A program made the position numbers and the translations under genes. This document shows, piece by piece, positions 36,322 to 45,135 of a stretch of 64,000 bases of DNA. The notes under the pieces are model-generated. The model was not told the DNA's origin. It did not search any database and saw only the letters and a program-made list of their open reading frames with translations. The DNA comes from DT-111 sp965263225 (GTDB lineage: Bacteria > Bacteroidota > Bacteroidia > Chitinophagales > Saprospiraceae): positions 682,001-746,000 of the forward strand of contig CBDHHG010000001.1 in assembly GCA_965263225.1 (NCBI GenBank), written 5' to 3'. Each line of letters begins with the position of its first letter. Position 1 is the first letter of the stretch.

Positions 36322-36350
36322 ATCAGCAGGAGATTGCTTAACTTTCCCAC

Positions 36351-37142
36351 ATGGAAAATGAGCATCAGCTAGAATTGCCGGACATTTTGCAGCCCTTCGA
36401 GGATCAGTTAAAGGCATCTGTCCGGCAGTTCATTGAAGTAATACCTAAAGAAGAAGATACAAAGTTATGGGAGAGCAAATTTGGAGGCCTCCCCTATTTA
36501 CCTAAAGAACAAACCTACCCTACTGATGCCGAGGGAGAAGAACTCTTTTTCCTTGGTCAGATCAACTTTGCAGAAATGCCAGCCCTGGCCCCTTTTCCTG
36601 AAAAGGGAATCTTACAATTTTATATCTCAGATGATGATGGGTATGGACAAGACAATGAAAATCCACTGTCTCAGGAGCGCTTCAGGCTCATTTATGTCCC
36701 GGACGTCTTGGAAGATGAGTCCCAATTAATCACAGATTTTTCGTTTCTAAGAGAATTTGGTGATCTACCTGTTTATCCCGGAACCAGTTTCGGAATGGAG
36801 TTCATGCTGGCCAAGGAATTGGTCCCTATCGAAGACCATGCCTTTTCCCAACACATGGGAGACCATTTTTTCGAGCAATTCGGCGAGCAGCAATGGCCCG
36901 TTTATGAAATGTATGGAAACTCTGTATCCTCGGATGGCCATAAGATAGGGGGCTACGCACACTTTGCTCAAGAAGATCCACGAAACAATGACGACCCTTA
37001 TTTGCTCCTATGTCAATTTGATACAGATAACGACATCGAAAGCATGTGGGGCGACATGGGAACAGCACACTTTTTCATCAAAGAAAGCGACCTTAAAGCC
37101 CTGAATTTCGACAAAGTATGGTTCCATTGGGACTGCTACTAG
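36351..37142 (+). CDS. YwqG-like protein (DUF1963)
   Basis: This is a 263-residue protein of the YwqG/DUF1963 family. Signature phrases are SKFGGLPYLPKEQTYPTDAEGEE, LFFLGQINFAEMP, GILQFYISDDDGYG and, near the end, HKIGGYAHFAQEDPR with the closing MGTAHFFIKESDL. The family is widespread and often acts as a predicted immunity or binding protein; its biochemical function is not established. No toxin gene is adjacent. It lies 29 bases after the chimeric ORF, so it might be read from the same transcript. Confidence 0.85.
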   Translation: MENEHQLELPDILQPFEDQLKASVRQFIEVIPKEEDTKLWESKFGGLPYLPKEQTYPTDAEGEELFFLGQINFAEMPALAPFPEKGILQFYISDDDGYGQDNENPLSQERFRLIYVPDVLEDESQLITDFSFLREFGDLPVYPGTSFGMEFMLAKELVPIEDHAFSQHMGDHFFEQFGEQQWPVYEMYGNSVSSDGHKIGGYAHFAQEDPRNNDDPYLLLCQFDTDNDIESMWGDMGTAHFFIKESDLKALNFDKVWFHWDCY

Positions 37143-37229
37143 TATTAAACTTACTCATATTTTCCACCTACTCCCCTCAGCACCTCCAACGTTGACCGCT
37201 ATCCAAGCTGTATTTACCCATCAGGATGC

Positions 37230-37257
37230 AACCCTTGTCGATTATGCTTGTCTATAG
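37230..37257 (+). promoter_or_regulatory. Candidate ECF-type promoter upstream of second sigma gene
   Basis: AACCCTTGT at 37230-37238 and TTGTCTATAG at 37248-37257 resemble the element upstream of the other ECF sigma gene in content and spacing. It would leave a leader of about 140 bases before the ATG at 37403. Confidence 0.35.
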
Positions 37258-37402
37258 ACATAGAAACTTGTTTCTTAAGGATTAGTTATCCATGTAGCAA
37301 AGACCGAAGAATGCTCATTATCAAAAGACTATAGTTTTTGCTTCATGTCTTATAAACCAAGCCCGCTTGACCCGAGATGGCTTGATTAGATGGAATTTGG
37401 AC

Positions 37403-38011
37403 ATGATACCTAAAAGAAAAATCAGCTCAACATCAAAACCCGAGTTAAAAAAGTTGGATTACATAAGTACACACCGGGAGATCGTTGAGGAATGTAAACG
37501 GGGAAATCGCCAGGCTCAGTTTGAGCTTTACCGACTATATGCCAAAGGTATGTATAACATTTGCTTGCGTATGGTAGGTAGAGAGAGTGATGCGGAAGAC
37601 CTATTGCAAAATTCCTTTATCGATGTCTTTACCAAGCTCCATACATTTCGCTATCAATCCTCTATTGGAGCATGGATTAAGCGAATTGTGGTAAACAATT
37701 GTATAAACTTCCTCAAGCGGAAGCGTATTTACTTTGAAGACCTGAACAACAACTACGAATTTGAGCTTTCTCATCAAGACGATGATCTAGGAGGCGGGAA
37801 AGTCAATGTAGATGCCATCAAGAAAGCCTTATTCCAGCTTCCGGATGGTTATCGCGTAGTATTTTCCCTATATTCGTTGGAAGGCTACGATCACAAGGAA
37901 ATCGCCCAAATCCTGAATGTAACGGAAGCTACTTCCAAGTCACAGTACAGTCGAGCGAAAAAGAAACTGAAGGAATTATTAAAGAACAAATCTTTACTTT
38001 CAAACTATTAA
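37403..38011 (+). CDS. RNA polymerase ECF-type sigma factor
   Basis: This 202-residue sigma factor starts at the ATG at 37403; a TTG at 37367 would add 12 residues that do not fit the family. Region 2 is YRLYAKGMYNICLRMVGRESDAEDLLQNSFIDVFTKLHTF with the -10 helix IGAWIKRIVVNNCINFLKRKR. Region 4 is LPDGYRVVFSLYSLEGYDHKEIAQILNVTEATSKSQYSRAKKKL. It heads a three-gene operon with an anti-sigma-like membrane protein and an adhesin-like surface protein. It is similar in layout but not in detail to the sigma factor at 28878-29414. Confidence 0.95.
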   Translation: MIPKRKISSTSKPELKKLDYISTHREIVEECKRGNRQAQFELYRLYAKGMYNICLRMVGRESDAEDLLQNSFIDVFTKLHTFRYQSSIGAWIKRIVVNNCINFLKRKRIYFEDLNNNYEFELSHQDDDLGGGKVNVDAIKKALFQLPDGYRVVFSLYSLEGYDHKEIAQILNVTEATSKSQYSRAKKKLKELLKNKSLLSNY

Positions 38012-38059
38012 ACTGATCTGAGGGATAACCGTATCTTTTAAGATCTTATTATATGAGAT

Positions 38060-38629
38060 ATGCACCAAGATAGCCTCGAAAAATTTATCAAAGATAACCG
38101 GGAGTCATTTGATGACGCCTATCCCAGCCTCAAGAGTTGGGCGGTGATCGAGCAGTCTTTAACGGAGCAAAAAGTTAAGCAACTAACTAGTCGACGATTG
38201 TTGAAGATTGCAGCTGCTGTCCTCCTTATATTCACAGCGGGGGGATTAATTGGCAGTTATCTTACACAAGCCACACAAGCTCCGCCAAGTGTACTAGCCA
38301 CCATACTTCCAGATATTTCTCCGGAGTTGGTTGAACTAGAACAACACTACCTAGAACAAATAGAGGAAAAATCCGCCCAACTAGCCAGCTTCCCACAGGA
38401 TCAAGAAGTGGTTGGGGATCTTCAATTTATTGATGAAGCCATGGATGAGTTGCGGCAAGAACTGGAGGTAGCCCCAAAGGGAGCAGAGGAACAGATTATT
38501 ACTAATTTGATCCGAAGTTATCAAATCAAGGTCAAGATTCTTGAGCGAGTGTTGGAGCGCATCGGTTCTGAGACACCACAGGCAGAGCCGACAGTCAAAA
38601 AGAAGAAAAGCAATGAAATTAGTATATAA
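38060..38629 (+). CDS. Anti-sigma-factor-like single-pass membrane protein
   Basis: This is a 189-residue protein. The cytoplasmic N-terminus (about 1-45, with LEKFIKDNRESFDDAYPSLKSWAVIEQSL) is followed by one membrane helix at about 47-68 (LLKIAAAVLLIFTAGGLIGSYL) and a helical periplasmic part. This arrangement, directly after an ECF sigma gene, is the standard anti-sigma layout in Bacteroidota. No ZAS zinc motif (HxxxCxxC) is seen, so it belongs to the non-zinc type. Its 3' end overlaps the next gene by 17 bases, so the two are translationally linked. Confidence 0.8.
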   Translation: MHQDSLEKFIKDNRESFDDAYPSLKSWAVIEQSLTEQKVKQLTSRRLLKIAAAVLLIFTAGGLIGSYLTQATQAPPSVLATILPDISPELVELEQHYLEQIEEKSAQLASFPQDQEVVGDLQFIDEAMDELRQELEVAPKGAEEQIITNLIRSYQIKVKILERVLERIGSETPQAEPTVKKKKSNEISI

Positions 38630-39794
38630 GCAACACGGGAATACTCGAATAGCTGCTTTCTCTAGGCTGACTAAGCCCCCAAGAGTAGCTTGGTTGCTAT
38701 TGATCGTTCTATTGGGTGCTGCTGGAGTACCTTCCGATGAAGAAGAAGGCAGAAGAGAATTCACCAAGACGATCAAGAAGGAGTTCGATATCAGTCGGGA
38801 TGGCACGGTAGAGGTCCTTACCAAATATGGAAAGGTGGAAGTCAACACCTGGGATCGTAATCGCGTAAAAGTCGAAGTTCAAATCGTTGTCCGCACGCTG
38901 AATGAAACCTCAGCCCAAGAAGTATTTGAGCGCATTCATGTCGACTTCACCAATAATCCAAACTACGTGAAAGCGATGACCAACATATCCACCAATAAGG
39001 ATTGGTGGGCAGGTTGGGGTGATAATAAAACGGACTATACCATTAACTATGAAATTCATATGCCTGCTAGTATTCATCTAGAATTGGACACCAAGCATTG
39101 TGATGTGCTAGTGGGTGAATTGGAGGAGAGTGCTACGGTAGAGATGAAGTATGGTAATTTTCAGTTTGCTGGCCTAGATGAGGAGACGGAACTCAATCTT
39201 GCCTTTTGTAATGGTCGAATCGATAAGGCCAAATATGTCGATGCCAATTTAAATCACTGCACCCTTAAGTTATCGACGGCCGAAGAAGTGAATATTTCTT
39301 CACGTTATAGTAACCTCTCTATCGAACATGCGCAGGATGTACGTGTGGATTCCAAATATGACAATTATAGACTAGGACAAGTTTCCAACTTCAGGAACAG
39401 TGGCCAGTACGATAATATAGAAATCGTAGAAGCTTCCAATGTTTTTGTAGATTCAAAATATTCGATCGTAACCGCCTCCAAAGTTGCCAAGCAATTAGAT
39501 GTAGAATTAGATAATGGCGGGCTGGTTATTTCTCGCATGGCAAAGGGGTTTTCAGCGGTAAATTTGCTGGGAAGATTTACAGACTTCCAAGTTGGTGTAG
39601 AGCCAGGAGCCCAATACAAACTGGATGCCTTAGCAGATTATGCAGGGATTGGCTATCCAGAAAGTATGACTATTACTTATGAGAAAGCTAAATCAACGAC
39701 TCATGAAGTGATGGGCCACGAGGGAAACAGCGCTGGTGAAGCTTTGATCAAAGCTCGTCTTAACTACGGAGCTCTAAAGGTCAAGCACAACTAG
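38613..39794 (+). CDS. Putative adhesin/DUF4097-like surface protein
   Basis: The protein has 393 residues from the ATG at 38613; the frame extends back to 38541 but that part overlaps the anti-sigma gene deeply. An internal signal segment, RVAWLLLIVLLGAAG (residues about 24-38), ends in a possible cleavage site. The mature part (about 45-390) is a run of short beta-strands: TVEVLTKYGKVEVNTWDRNRVKVEV, then many VxxxxxYxNxxI turns that suggest a solenoid of the DUF4097/putative auto-transporter adhesin type. In other Bacteroidota such proteins are targets of the ECF module that precedes them. It is followed by a strong terminator. Confidence 0.8.
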   Translation: MKLVYKQHGNTRIAAFSRLTKPPRVAWLLLIVLLGAAGVPSDEEEGRREFTKTIKKEFDISRDGTVEVLTKYGKVEVNTWDRNRVKVEVQIVVRTLNETSAQEVFERIHVDFTNNPNYVKAMTNISTNKDWWAGWGDNKTDYTINYEIHMPASIHLELDTKHCDVLVGELEESATVEMKYGNFQFAGLDEETELNLAFCNGRIDKAKYVDANLNHCTLKLSTAEEVNISSRYSNLSIEHAQDVRVDSKYDNYRLGQVSNFRNSGQYDNIEIVEASNVFVDSKYSIVTASKVAKQLDVELDNGGLVISRMAKGFSAVNLLGRFTDFQVGVEPGAQYKLDALADYAGIGYPESMTITYEKAKSTTHEVMGHEGNSAGEALIKARLNYGALKVKHN

Positions 39795-39851
39795 CCATAG
39801 GCACGGCTTTTAATTAAGCATTTTATACTAATCCAATTTTATATTAAGGGT

Positions 39852-39880
39852 AAGCCACTCGTTTTTGCGGGTGGTTTTTC
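39852..39880 (+). terminator. Intrinsic terminator of the ECF operon
   Basis: AAGCCACTCG and CGGGTGGTTT pair over about 10 bases (G-U pairs included) around the loop TTTTTG and end in TTTTTC. It lies about 60 bases after the adhesin-like gene. Confidence 0.75.
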
Positions 39881-40047
39881 TTTGTCCTACTGACCCATTT
39901 TTTCAAGTAAAATTTGATGGAGTACCATTTTGGAAACTCGTTTCTAAAAACTCATCCTTTTGAATTGCAGCCAATCAATCATTTTTAAACAACTTCTTTA
40001 TATATTGAGTAGTTCTCTCAATTAGAGCTGACTACAATAAGCAAAAC

Positions 40048-41454
40048 ATGACTGTACAATTTTGTGGTGCCGCACGTGAAGTGACCGGAAGTTGCCATTT
40101 GATCACCCTTAGCGATGGTTATAAGATCCTATTGGATTGTGGACTTTACCAAGGCTATAGCAACCACATGAAGGACTTCAATGAAACCTTCTTATTCAAA
40201 CCCGAAGAGATTAACTGTCTAATCCTCTCTCACGCCCATATCGATCATTCCGGGCGCATTCCCAAGCTGGTCAAGGATGGATTTTCTGGATGTATTCACA
40301 GCACACACGCTACGCGCAGTTTATGCTCCATAATGCTGTTAGATAGTGCATTGATCCAGACTAGGGATGCAGAGTACTACAATAAAAGGATGAAAAAGAA
40401 GGGACAGAAATTTGAGGCGAGAGACCCCTTGTACGAAGCGCAACATGTGCATCAAACGATGAAACAATTCGTCAGTTATGCCTATGATCGTTGGTTTCAG
40501 ATACATGAGGGAGTCGAAGTCCTGTTTCGAGATGCAGGGCACATTCTGGGCAGCGCCAGTGTAACATTGAAAATTCGTGAAAATGGCCGAACGAGAATGA
40601 TTGGATTTACCGGAGACATTGGCCGCCCCAACCGACCGATCCTACGGGACCCCATTCCTATGCCTGAGGTAGAATACCTCATTTGTGAGTCAACTTATGG
40701 AGATAAAGATCATATCGCTGCCCCTTCAGAGATGGAACACTTCTTGGAGGTCATCAAGGAGACCTGTGTAGAAAAGAAAGGTAAACTGTTGATCCCTGCA
40801 TTTAGTGTTGGCAGAACGCAAGAGATTGTGTATATGCTGGATCAATTGGAAACCAAAGGCAAATTACCTCATATTCCCGTTTATGTAGATAGCCCCTTAG
40901 CCATTAATGCTACAACGATTTTCGGGTCTCATCCAGAATGTTTCGATAGCCAACTGCATGAGTATATGCTCGTAGATGATAACCCTTTTGGTTTTAATGC
41001 ACTGACCTACGTCAAATCCGTCGAAGTTTCAAAACAACTGAACCATACCACAGAGCCTTGTATCATTATCAGCGCTTCCGGAATGATGAACGCAGGCCGA
41101 GTAAAACACCACCTCTACAACAGTTTGGATAAAAAGAGAAATACCATTCTAATCGTTGGCTACTGTTCTCCAAATACACCGGGTGGAAAACTTCGCGCTG
41201 GAGCGGAAGAACTTAGACTTTTTGGGGATCTCAAGCCGGTTAATGCGGATGTGGAAATTATGGACTCTTTCTCTGCTCACGCAGACAGAAATGAAATGGT
41301 CGATTTCATTCGCAATCAACGCGGGCACCTGAAGAAACTTTTCTTAGTACATGGAGTATTGGATCGCCAGGAAAATTTCCGGGAGATGTTGGATGAAAAT
41401 GGCTTCAAGCAGGTGGAGATCCCAACACTTGGCCAGGTTTTTGAACTGAAATAG
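40048..41454 (+). CDS. Metallo-beta-lactamase/beta-CASP RNase family protein
   Basis: This is a 468-residue protein. The zinc motif is SHAHIDHSGRIP with His62, His64, Asp66 and His67; a further metal ligand lies in GHILGSASV. GDIGRPNRPILRDP follows. The beta-CASP insert (about 205-370) contains AFSVGRTQEIVYML and VDSPLAINAT. The RNA-metabolising C-terminal motif is FSAHADRNEMVDFI followed by KKLFLVHG. Such proteins (CPSF-like/'RNA-specificity' domain) are endo- or 5' exonucleases, and the bacterial members act on RNA with unknown targets. It is close to an AraC regulator gene downstream (46-base gap). Confidence 0.93.
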   Translation: MTVQFCGAAREVTGSCHLITLSDGYKILLDCGLYQGYSNHMKDFNETFLFKPEEINCLILSHAHIDHSGRIPKLVKDGFSGCIHSTHATRSLCSIMLLDSALIQTRDAEYYNKRMKKKGQKFEARDPLYEAQHVHQTMKQFVSYAYDRWFQIHEGVEVLFRDAGHILGSASVTLKIRENGRTRMIGFTGDIGRPNRPILRDPIPMPEVEYLICESTYGDKDHIAAPSEMEHFLEVIKETCVEKKGKLLIPAFSVGRTQEIVYMLDQLETKGKLPHIPVYVDSPLAINATTIFGSHPECFDSQLHEYMLVDDNPFGFNALTYVKSVEVSKQLNHTTEPCIIISASGMMNAGRVKHHLYNSLDKKRNTILIVGYCSPNTPGGKLRAGAEELRLFGDLKPVNADVEIMDSFSAHADRNEMVDFIRNQRGHLKKLFLVHGVLDRQENFREMLDENGFKQVEIPTLGQVFELK

Positions 41455-41500
41455 TTTTAGCTTTTCGTGAAAAACCAATAAGCAAATTACGGATAAGCTG

Positions 41501-42643
41501 ATGCCGAATCTGTTCAATTCCATTATGCTCATTCTGCTGTCCCTTGGCTGTGTACAGGGGGTATTTTTTGGCATGCAGCTCCTTTTGACTAAGTCTAATC
41601 GGTACAAAAATAAATTTCTTGCCCTCCTATTACTTTTTTTCAGCTACCGCTTATTGAATCAGATCTTACTCTATTTTGGAATTGGGAAATATGATTGGTG
41701 GTATCATCTCACCTTAGAACTAAGCTGGTGTTATGGAGCTTTGATCTTTCTGTACATCAAAGCCAGTGTCAAGGAGGAGTATCAGTTTTCAAGAAGAGAT
41801 CAGTTGTTGTTTATCCCCCTTGTTTTCCAGGTTATCCTGAGCATCTTTGTACGGTCTCAGAATTTCTTTTGGGAGGGTACTAGGGAAAGCTTGTCTTGGC
41901 TAGGCTATTGGGGCTACGCCCTTTGGATGAATTATTCGACAGTCCCCTTTCTTGCCTCTATACTTATACTGTATTACCTCAAGCAATCGCAAGCTCTCCT
42001 GGCAGCGATTGAACCCAGTTCTAGGAACTCCAAGCCATTCCAATTCACAAAAAATCTATTGACAAATACCCAAAGGTTCTACTATATGGTAGTAGCGATC
42101 TATCTTGTCGATTTTCTGTTTATCCGCTTTATCAATCGAGAGGACTATTACTACTTCAATCGATTCTACTACAATCCCTTTTTGATCGGCATTTCCATTT
42201 TAACCTACGTTCTTAGTTTTGAAGGCTACAAGCAAAGAAATCTACTTCTAGTAATGCCAAAGCCGCAGGTCAAAGACAGGAAAGTATTGGAAGAAATTGC
42301 TGAACAATTAGATCGGTTAATGGAAAAGCAGCAACCGTTCAAAAACCCTAACCTCTCCTTGGATGATCTCGCCAAGTTGCTAGACACCAAGCCCTACCTC
42401 CTAAGTCAAACCTTTAAATATATCCACCATACTTCTTTTTACCCGTTCATTACTAAGCATCGAATCGAAGAGTTTAAATCACTCCTCCTAGATCCGAAGC
42501 ATACTCAGTTTTCTTTGCTAGGACTAGCTTACAATGCTGGCTTCAATTCTAAGTCTTCATTTAATCGAGCCATCAAAAAGCATCACCAAGTCACCCCTAG
42601 TGAGTTCAAAAAGCAATTACTAAAAGAAAGAGCTAAACAATAG
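41501..42643 (+). CDS. Membrane-anchored AraC family regulator
   Basis: This is a 380-residue protein. About seven hydrophobic segments fill residues 8-245. The C-terminal AraC-type double HTH (about 275-378) has LSLDDLAKLLDTKPYLLSQTFKYI for the first helix-turn-helix and LLGLAYNAGFNSKSSFNRAIKKHHQVTPSEFKKQ for the second, the strongest family signature. Membrane-bound AraC proteins of Bacteroidota sense envelope or small-molecule cues. It may regulate the hydrolase gene downstream or itself; the sequence does not tell. Confidence 0.92.
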   Translation: MPNLFNSIMLILLSLGCVQGVFFGMQLLLTKSNRYKNKFLALLLLFFSYRLLNQILLYFGIGKYDWWYHLTLELSWCYGALIFLYIKASVKEEYQFSRRDQLLFIPLVFQVILSIFVRSQNFFWEGTRESLSWLGYWGYALWMNYSTVPFLASILILYYLKQSQALLAAIEPSSRNSKPFQFTKNLLTNTQRFYYMVVAIYLVDFLFIRFINREDYYYFNRFYYNPFLIGISILTYVLSFEGYKQRNLLLVMPKPQVKDRKVLEEIAEQLDRLMEKQQPFKNPNLSLDDLAKLLDTKPYLLSQTFKYIHHTSFYPFITKHRIEEFKSLLLDPKHTQFSLLGLAYNAGFNSKSSFNRAIKKHHQVTPSEFKKQLLKERAKQ

Positions 42644-42710
42644 GTGTCATTGAGCTTATTGACACCCGCAAGCCGGGAAATTTGCAGAGCTTACCGAAAA
42701 AATCACCGAG

Positions 42711-44204
42711 ATGAAAAAAATTGTATTCACCTGCACCTATGCAGGGCTTCTTTTACTGTTAAGCTTCTGTTCAAGTATCCCAGCCGTCCCGGGCACCACT
42801 GCTAGATTTATTGAAAAAAAGAAAGGCCCCGTTGACATACCAGAGGGGCAATCTTATCGATTTGGTTACTTGGAGGTACCAGAAAATCGGCAGAATCCGA
42901 ATTCAAATCGAATTCAACTACCCGTTTACATCTTTAAAAGTCGCAACCCAAATCCTCAACCTGATCCAATCATATACACCGTTGGAGGTCCTGGATATTC
43001 TACCATGCCCTCGGCCCGCTACATGGAGTATTATCAATATCTAGATGATCGAGATTTCATCCTGATTGAACAGAGAGGCAACTACTATGCTAAGCCCCAT
43101 TTGGAATGCCCAGAATGGGCAAAGGCGGTCTACCTAGCCAGATTACCTACTACGACTGCCACGGAAGCTGATAGCTTGAGGCAGCAGGCTGCTCAGGCTT
43201 GTAGGGTTCGACTCAGGCAGCAGGGAATCGACCTAAATGGCTATCATACCATTGAAAGTGCTGCTGATATAGCCGACCTCACTAAAGTACTTGGAATTGA
43301 TGAGTATAACCTCTTAACCATCTCATACAGCACCAAAATAGCCCAGGTACTCATGCGCGATCATCCCAAAGGCATTCGAAGTGTAGTCATGGATTCCCCA
43401 CTGCCACTAGAGGTGAGTTACGATGAAGAAAGTGTTCAAAATTTACTGGAAACGCTCGATAATGTACTTTCGGAATGCGAAAAATCTACCTCCTGTAATC
43501 AGGCTTTTCCCAATCTCAAAGAGCGTTTTTACAAATACCTAGAAGCGATCACCGTTGATCCGCTAGAAGTGTCGGTCAAAAACGCAGAGGTAGGAAAGCA
43601 GGCCATCTTCCGCATCCAGGGACAAGACCTTGCTTTGCTGTTCTCGACCCTATCAAGCGATGATATTCCTACTGTACCACTTGCTATCCAAAACCTGATG
43701 AATGGGGATCAAACCGTACTGCAAGAATTCCTGAGTTCCCGCTTGGAAGGGCCAGGAGACGGTGCTGGTATCGGGATGAGATTATCTGTATGGTGCGCAG
43801 AGGAGTATCCATTTGCTTCTCAGCAAAAAATTAAACAGGAAACAAATAGATATTCAATGATCAGTGGGTTGTCACCAGAAGTTTATTCAGCCTCAGTTTG
43901 CAATGCTTGGAAGGTAAATGTGCAGCCTGCAAGTGAGAATATGGCGATCAAGAGCGATATCCCCGTATTACTCATGAGCGGAGAATTAGACAGTGATACA
44001 CCCCCGAAATGGGCTAAGCAAATGCACCAGAACTTGAGCAATAGTTATCATTTGGTATTCCGTGCCTGGCGACATACTGTAACCACCTATTGGAGTAAAC
44101 CGTGTGGAATGGAGTCGGCCAATGCTTTCTTCAATGATCCCTACTCAAAGCCTAACCTGGATTGTTTCGAAAAGCTCCCTGCCCCAAGCTTTCTACTGAA
44201 GTAG
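42711..44204 (+). CDS. Secreted alpha/beta hydrolase, tripeptidyl/prolyl aminopeptidase-like
   Basis: This 497-residue protein has a signal sequence (about residues 1-22, lipobox-like LLSFC). The fold is the S33 type: GGPGYSTMPSA is the oxyanion region and FILIEQRGNYYAKPHLECPE follows. The nucleophile is Ser205 in TISYSTKIAQ, where the usual GxSxG glycines are replaced by Thr and Ser. The acid is Asp427 in LMSGELDSDTPP and the base His455 in WRHTVTT. The C-terminal TAP-like extension fits peptide cleavage at the N-terminus of small substrates. The catalytic triad is complete, so the enzyme is probably active despite the odd elbow. Confidence 0.85.
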   Translation: MKKIVFTCTYAGLLLLLSFCSSIPAVPGTTARFIEKKKGPVDIPEGQSYRFGYLEVPENRQNPNSNRIQLPVYIFKSRNPNPQPDPIIYTVGGPGYSTMPSARYMEYYQYLDDRDFILIEQRGNYYAKPHLECPEWAKAVYLARLPTTTATEADSLRQQAAQACRVRLRQQGIDLNGYHTIESAADIADLTKVLGIDEYNLLTISYSTKIAQVLMRDHPKGIRSVVMDSPLPLEVSYDEESVQNLLETLDNVLSECEKSTSCNQAFPNLKERFYKYLEAITVDPLEVSVKNAEVGKQAIFRIQGQDLALLFSTLSSDDIPTVPLAIQNLMNGDQTVLQEFLSSRLEGPGDGAGIGMRLSVWCAEEYPFASQQKIKQETNRYSMISGLSPEVYSASVCNAWKVNVQPASENMAIKSDIPVLLMSGELDSDTPPKWAKQMHQNLSNSYHLVFRAWRHTVTTYWSKPCGMESANAFFNDPYSKPNLDCFEKLPAPSFLLK

Positions 44205-44215
44205 AGAAGCATCCT

Positions 44216-44263
44216 TCCCCTGGAAGATATGATCTACCTTGAAATACTATCTTCTAGGGGAAT
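44216..44263. terminator. Bidirectional hairpin between convergent genes
   Basis: TTCCCCTGGAAGATA and TATCTTCTAGGGGAA pair over 15 bases with one G-U and an 18-base loop. It lies between the plus-strand hydrolase and minus-strand SDR genes. The plus-strand side is followed by TTCTTA. Confidence 0.6.
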
Positions 44264-44284
44264 TCTTACTGACGCCAACCCCGG

Positions 44285-45073
44285 CTAGATATTTAGTCGC
44301 TTTCTCCAGTAATCCGCGATCATAGTAAGTACTCGCTTTCTAGACATGAACTTGAATAACAAGATTTGAAATCTTCTACCTGTTACGATGTAATGCTTAT
44401 TAGCCAGAAAAGCGTCTATCCCAAGTTGAGCCACCTCATCTGAAGACATCAACTTCGCATCTAAAGTGTCGACACCGGATTCATTAGCTACCGTAGCAAA
44501 ATTGCTAGCAGTACCACCCGGACAAAGACAAAACACCCTGATCTTAGTAGAAGATAATTCACCAACTAAACCTTCCGTGAAGTTTAAGACAAAACTCTTA
44601 GTAGCTGCATAGACCGCACTGTAAGGCACAGGCATAAATGAAGCGGTCGAGCCAACATTGATGATTCCCGCTTCTGGCTTTTTCTTAAAATCCTCAATAT
44701 ATAGATGACATAGGTCCATCAAACTGGTGATATTCAGTTGGATCATTTTGCTGTATTCTTCTAGCGAAAAATCCTCAAATTTCCCCCACTTACCAAAACC
44801 GGCATTATTTATCAGCAGATCGACATTAAGTCCATTTGATTGGATTTGATCATACAAATGCCTCGCTGACCCAAGCTGACTAAGGTCCTGTTGATAAACG
44901 TGAGTCTTGACTTGATTGCGTTGTTGAATATCTTGCGCAATCTCTTCTAATTTGGATTTACTCCGCGCTACGAGAATCAGATGTGCCCCCTTGGCAGCTA
45001 ATAGATAGGCAAAGGATTTGCCAATACCGGAGGATGCACCAGTTATCAATGCCGTTTTTCCCTTTAGATTCAT
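44285..45073 (-). CDS. Short-chain dehydrogenase/reductase
   Basis: This 262-residue SDR enzyme starts at the ATG at 45073, which begins the Rossmann strand directly (MNLKGKTALITGASSGIG). An ATG 18 codons upstream adds nothing conserved. Motifs: TGASSGIG (11-18) for NAD(P), NNAGFG, and the catalytic Ser-Tyr-Lys set GSTASF.(n).YAATK. The basic residues after the first strand (RSKSK) suggest NADPH. Members of this subgroup reduce ketones or act on fatty acyl chains. The substrate is not predictable. It is downstream of a Crp/Fnr gene on the same strand (62-base gap). Confidence 0.92.
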   Translation of the reverse strand: MNLKGKTALITGASSGIGKSFAYLLAAKGAHLILVARSKSKLEEIAQDIQQRNQVKTHVYQQDLSQLGSARHLYDQIQSNGLNVDLLINNAGFGKWGKFEDFSLEEYSKMIQLNITSLMDLCHLYIEDFKKKPEAGIINVGSTASFMPVPYSAVYAATKSFVLNFTEGLVGELSSTKIRVFCLCPGGTASNFATVANESGVDTLDAKLMSSDEVAQLGIDAFLANKHYIVTGRRFQILLFKFMSRKRVLTMIADYWRKRLNI

Positions 45074-45135
45074 CTGTTTTTGGCAATGATAAGGCCTATC
45101 CAGCAGTAAAATCTTGCCTTTTAGCAAGAAAACAC

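Noticed and set aside
38541..38612. Longer adhesin-like protein starting at 38541
   Set aside because: It would overlap the anti-sigma-like gene by 89 bases and gives no extra domain; the ATG at 38613 gives a short overlap and a normal signal sequence.
41501..42643. Regulator of a transposon or island
   Set aside because: Neither tRNA gene, integrase nor direct repeats are seen around it; membrane AraC regulators are routine in this phylum.
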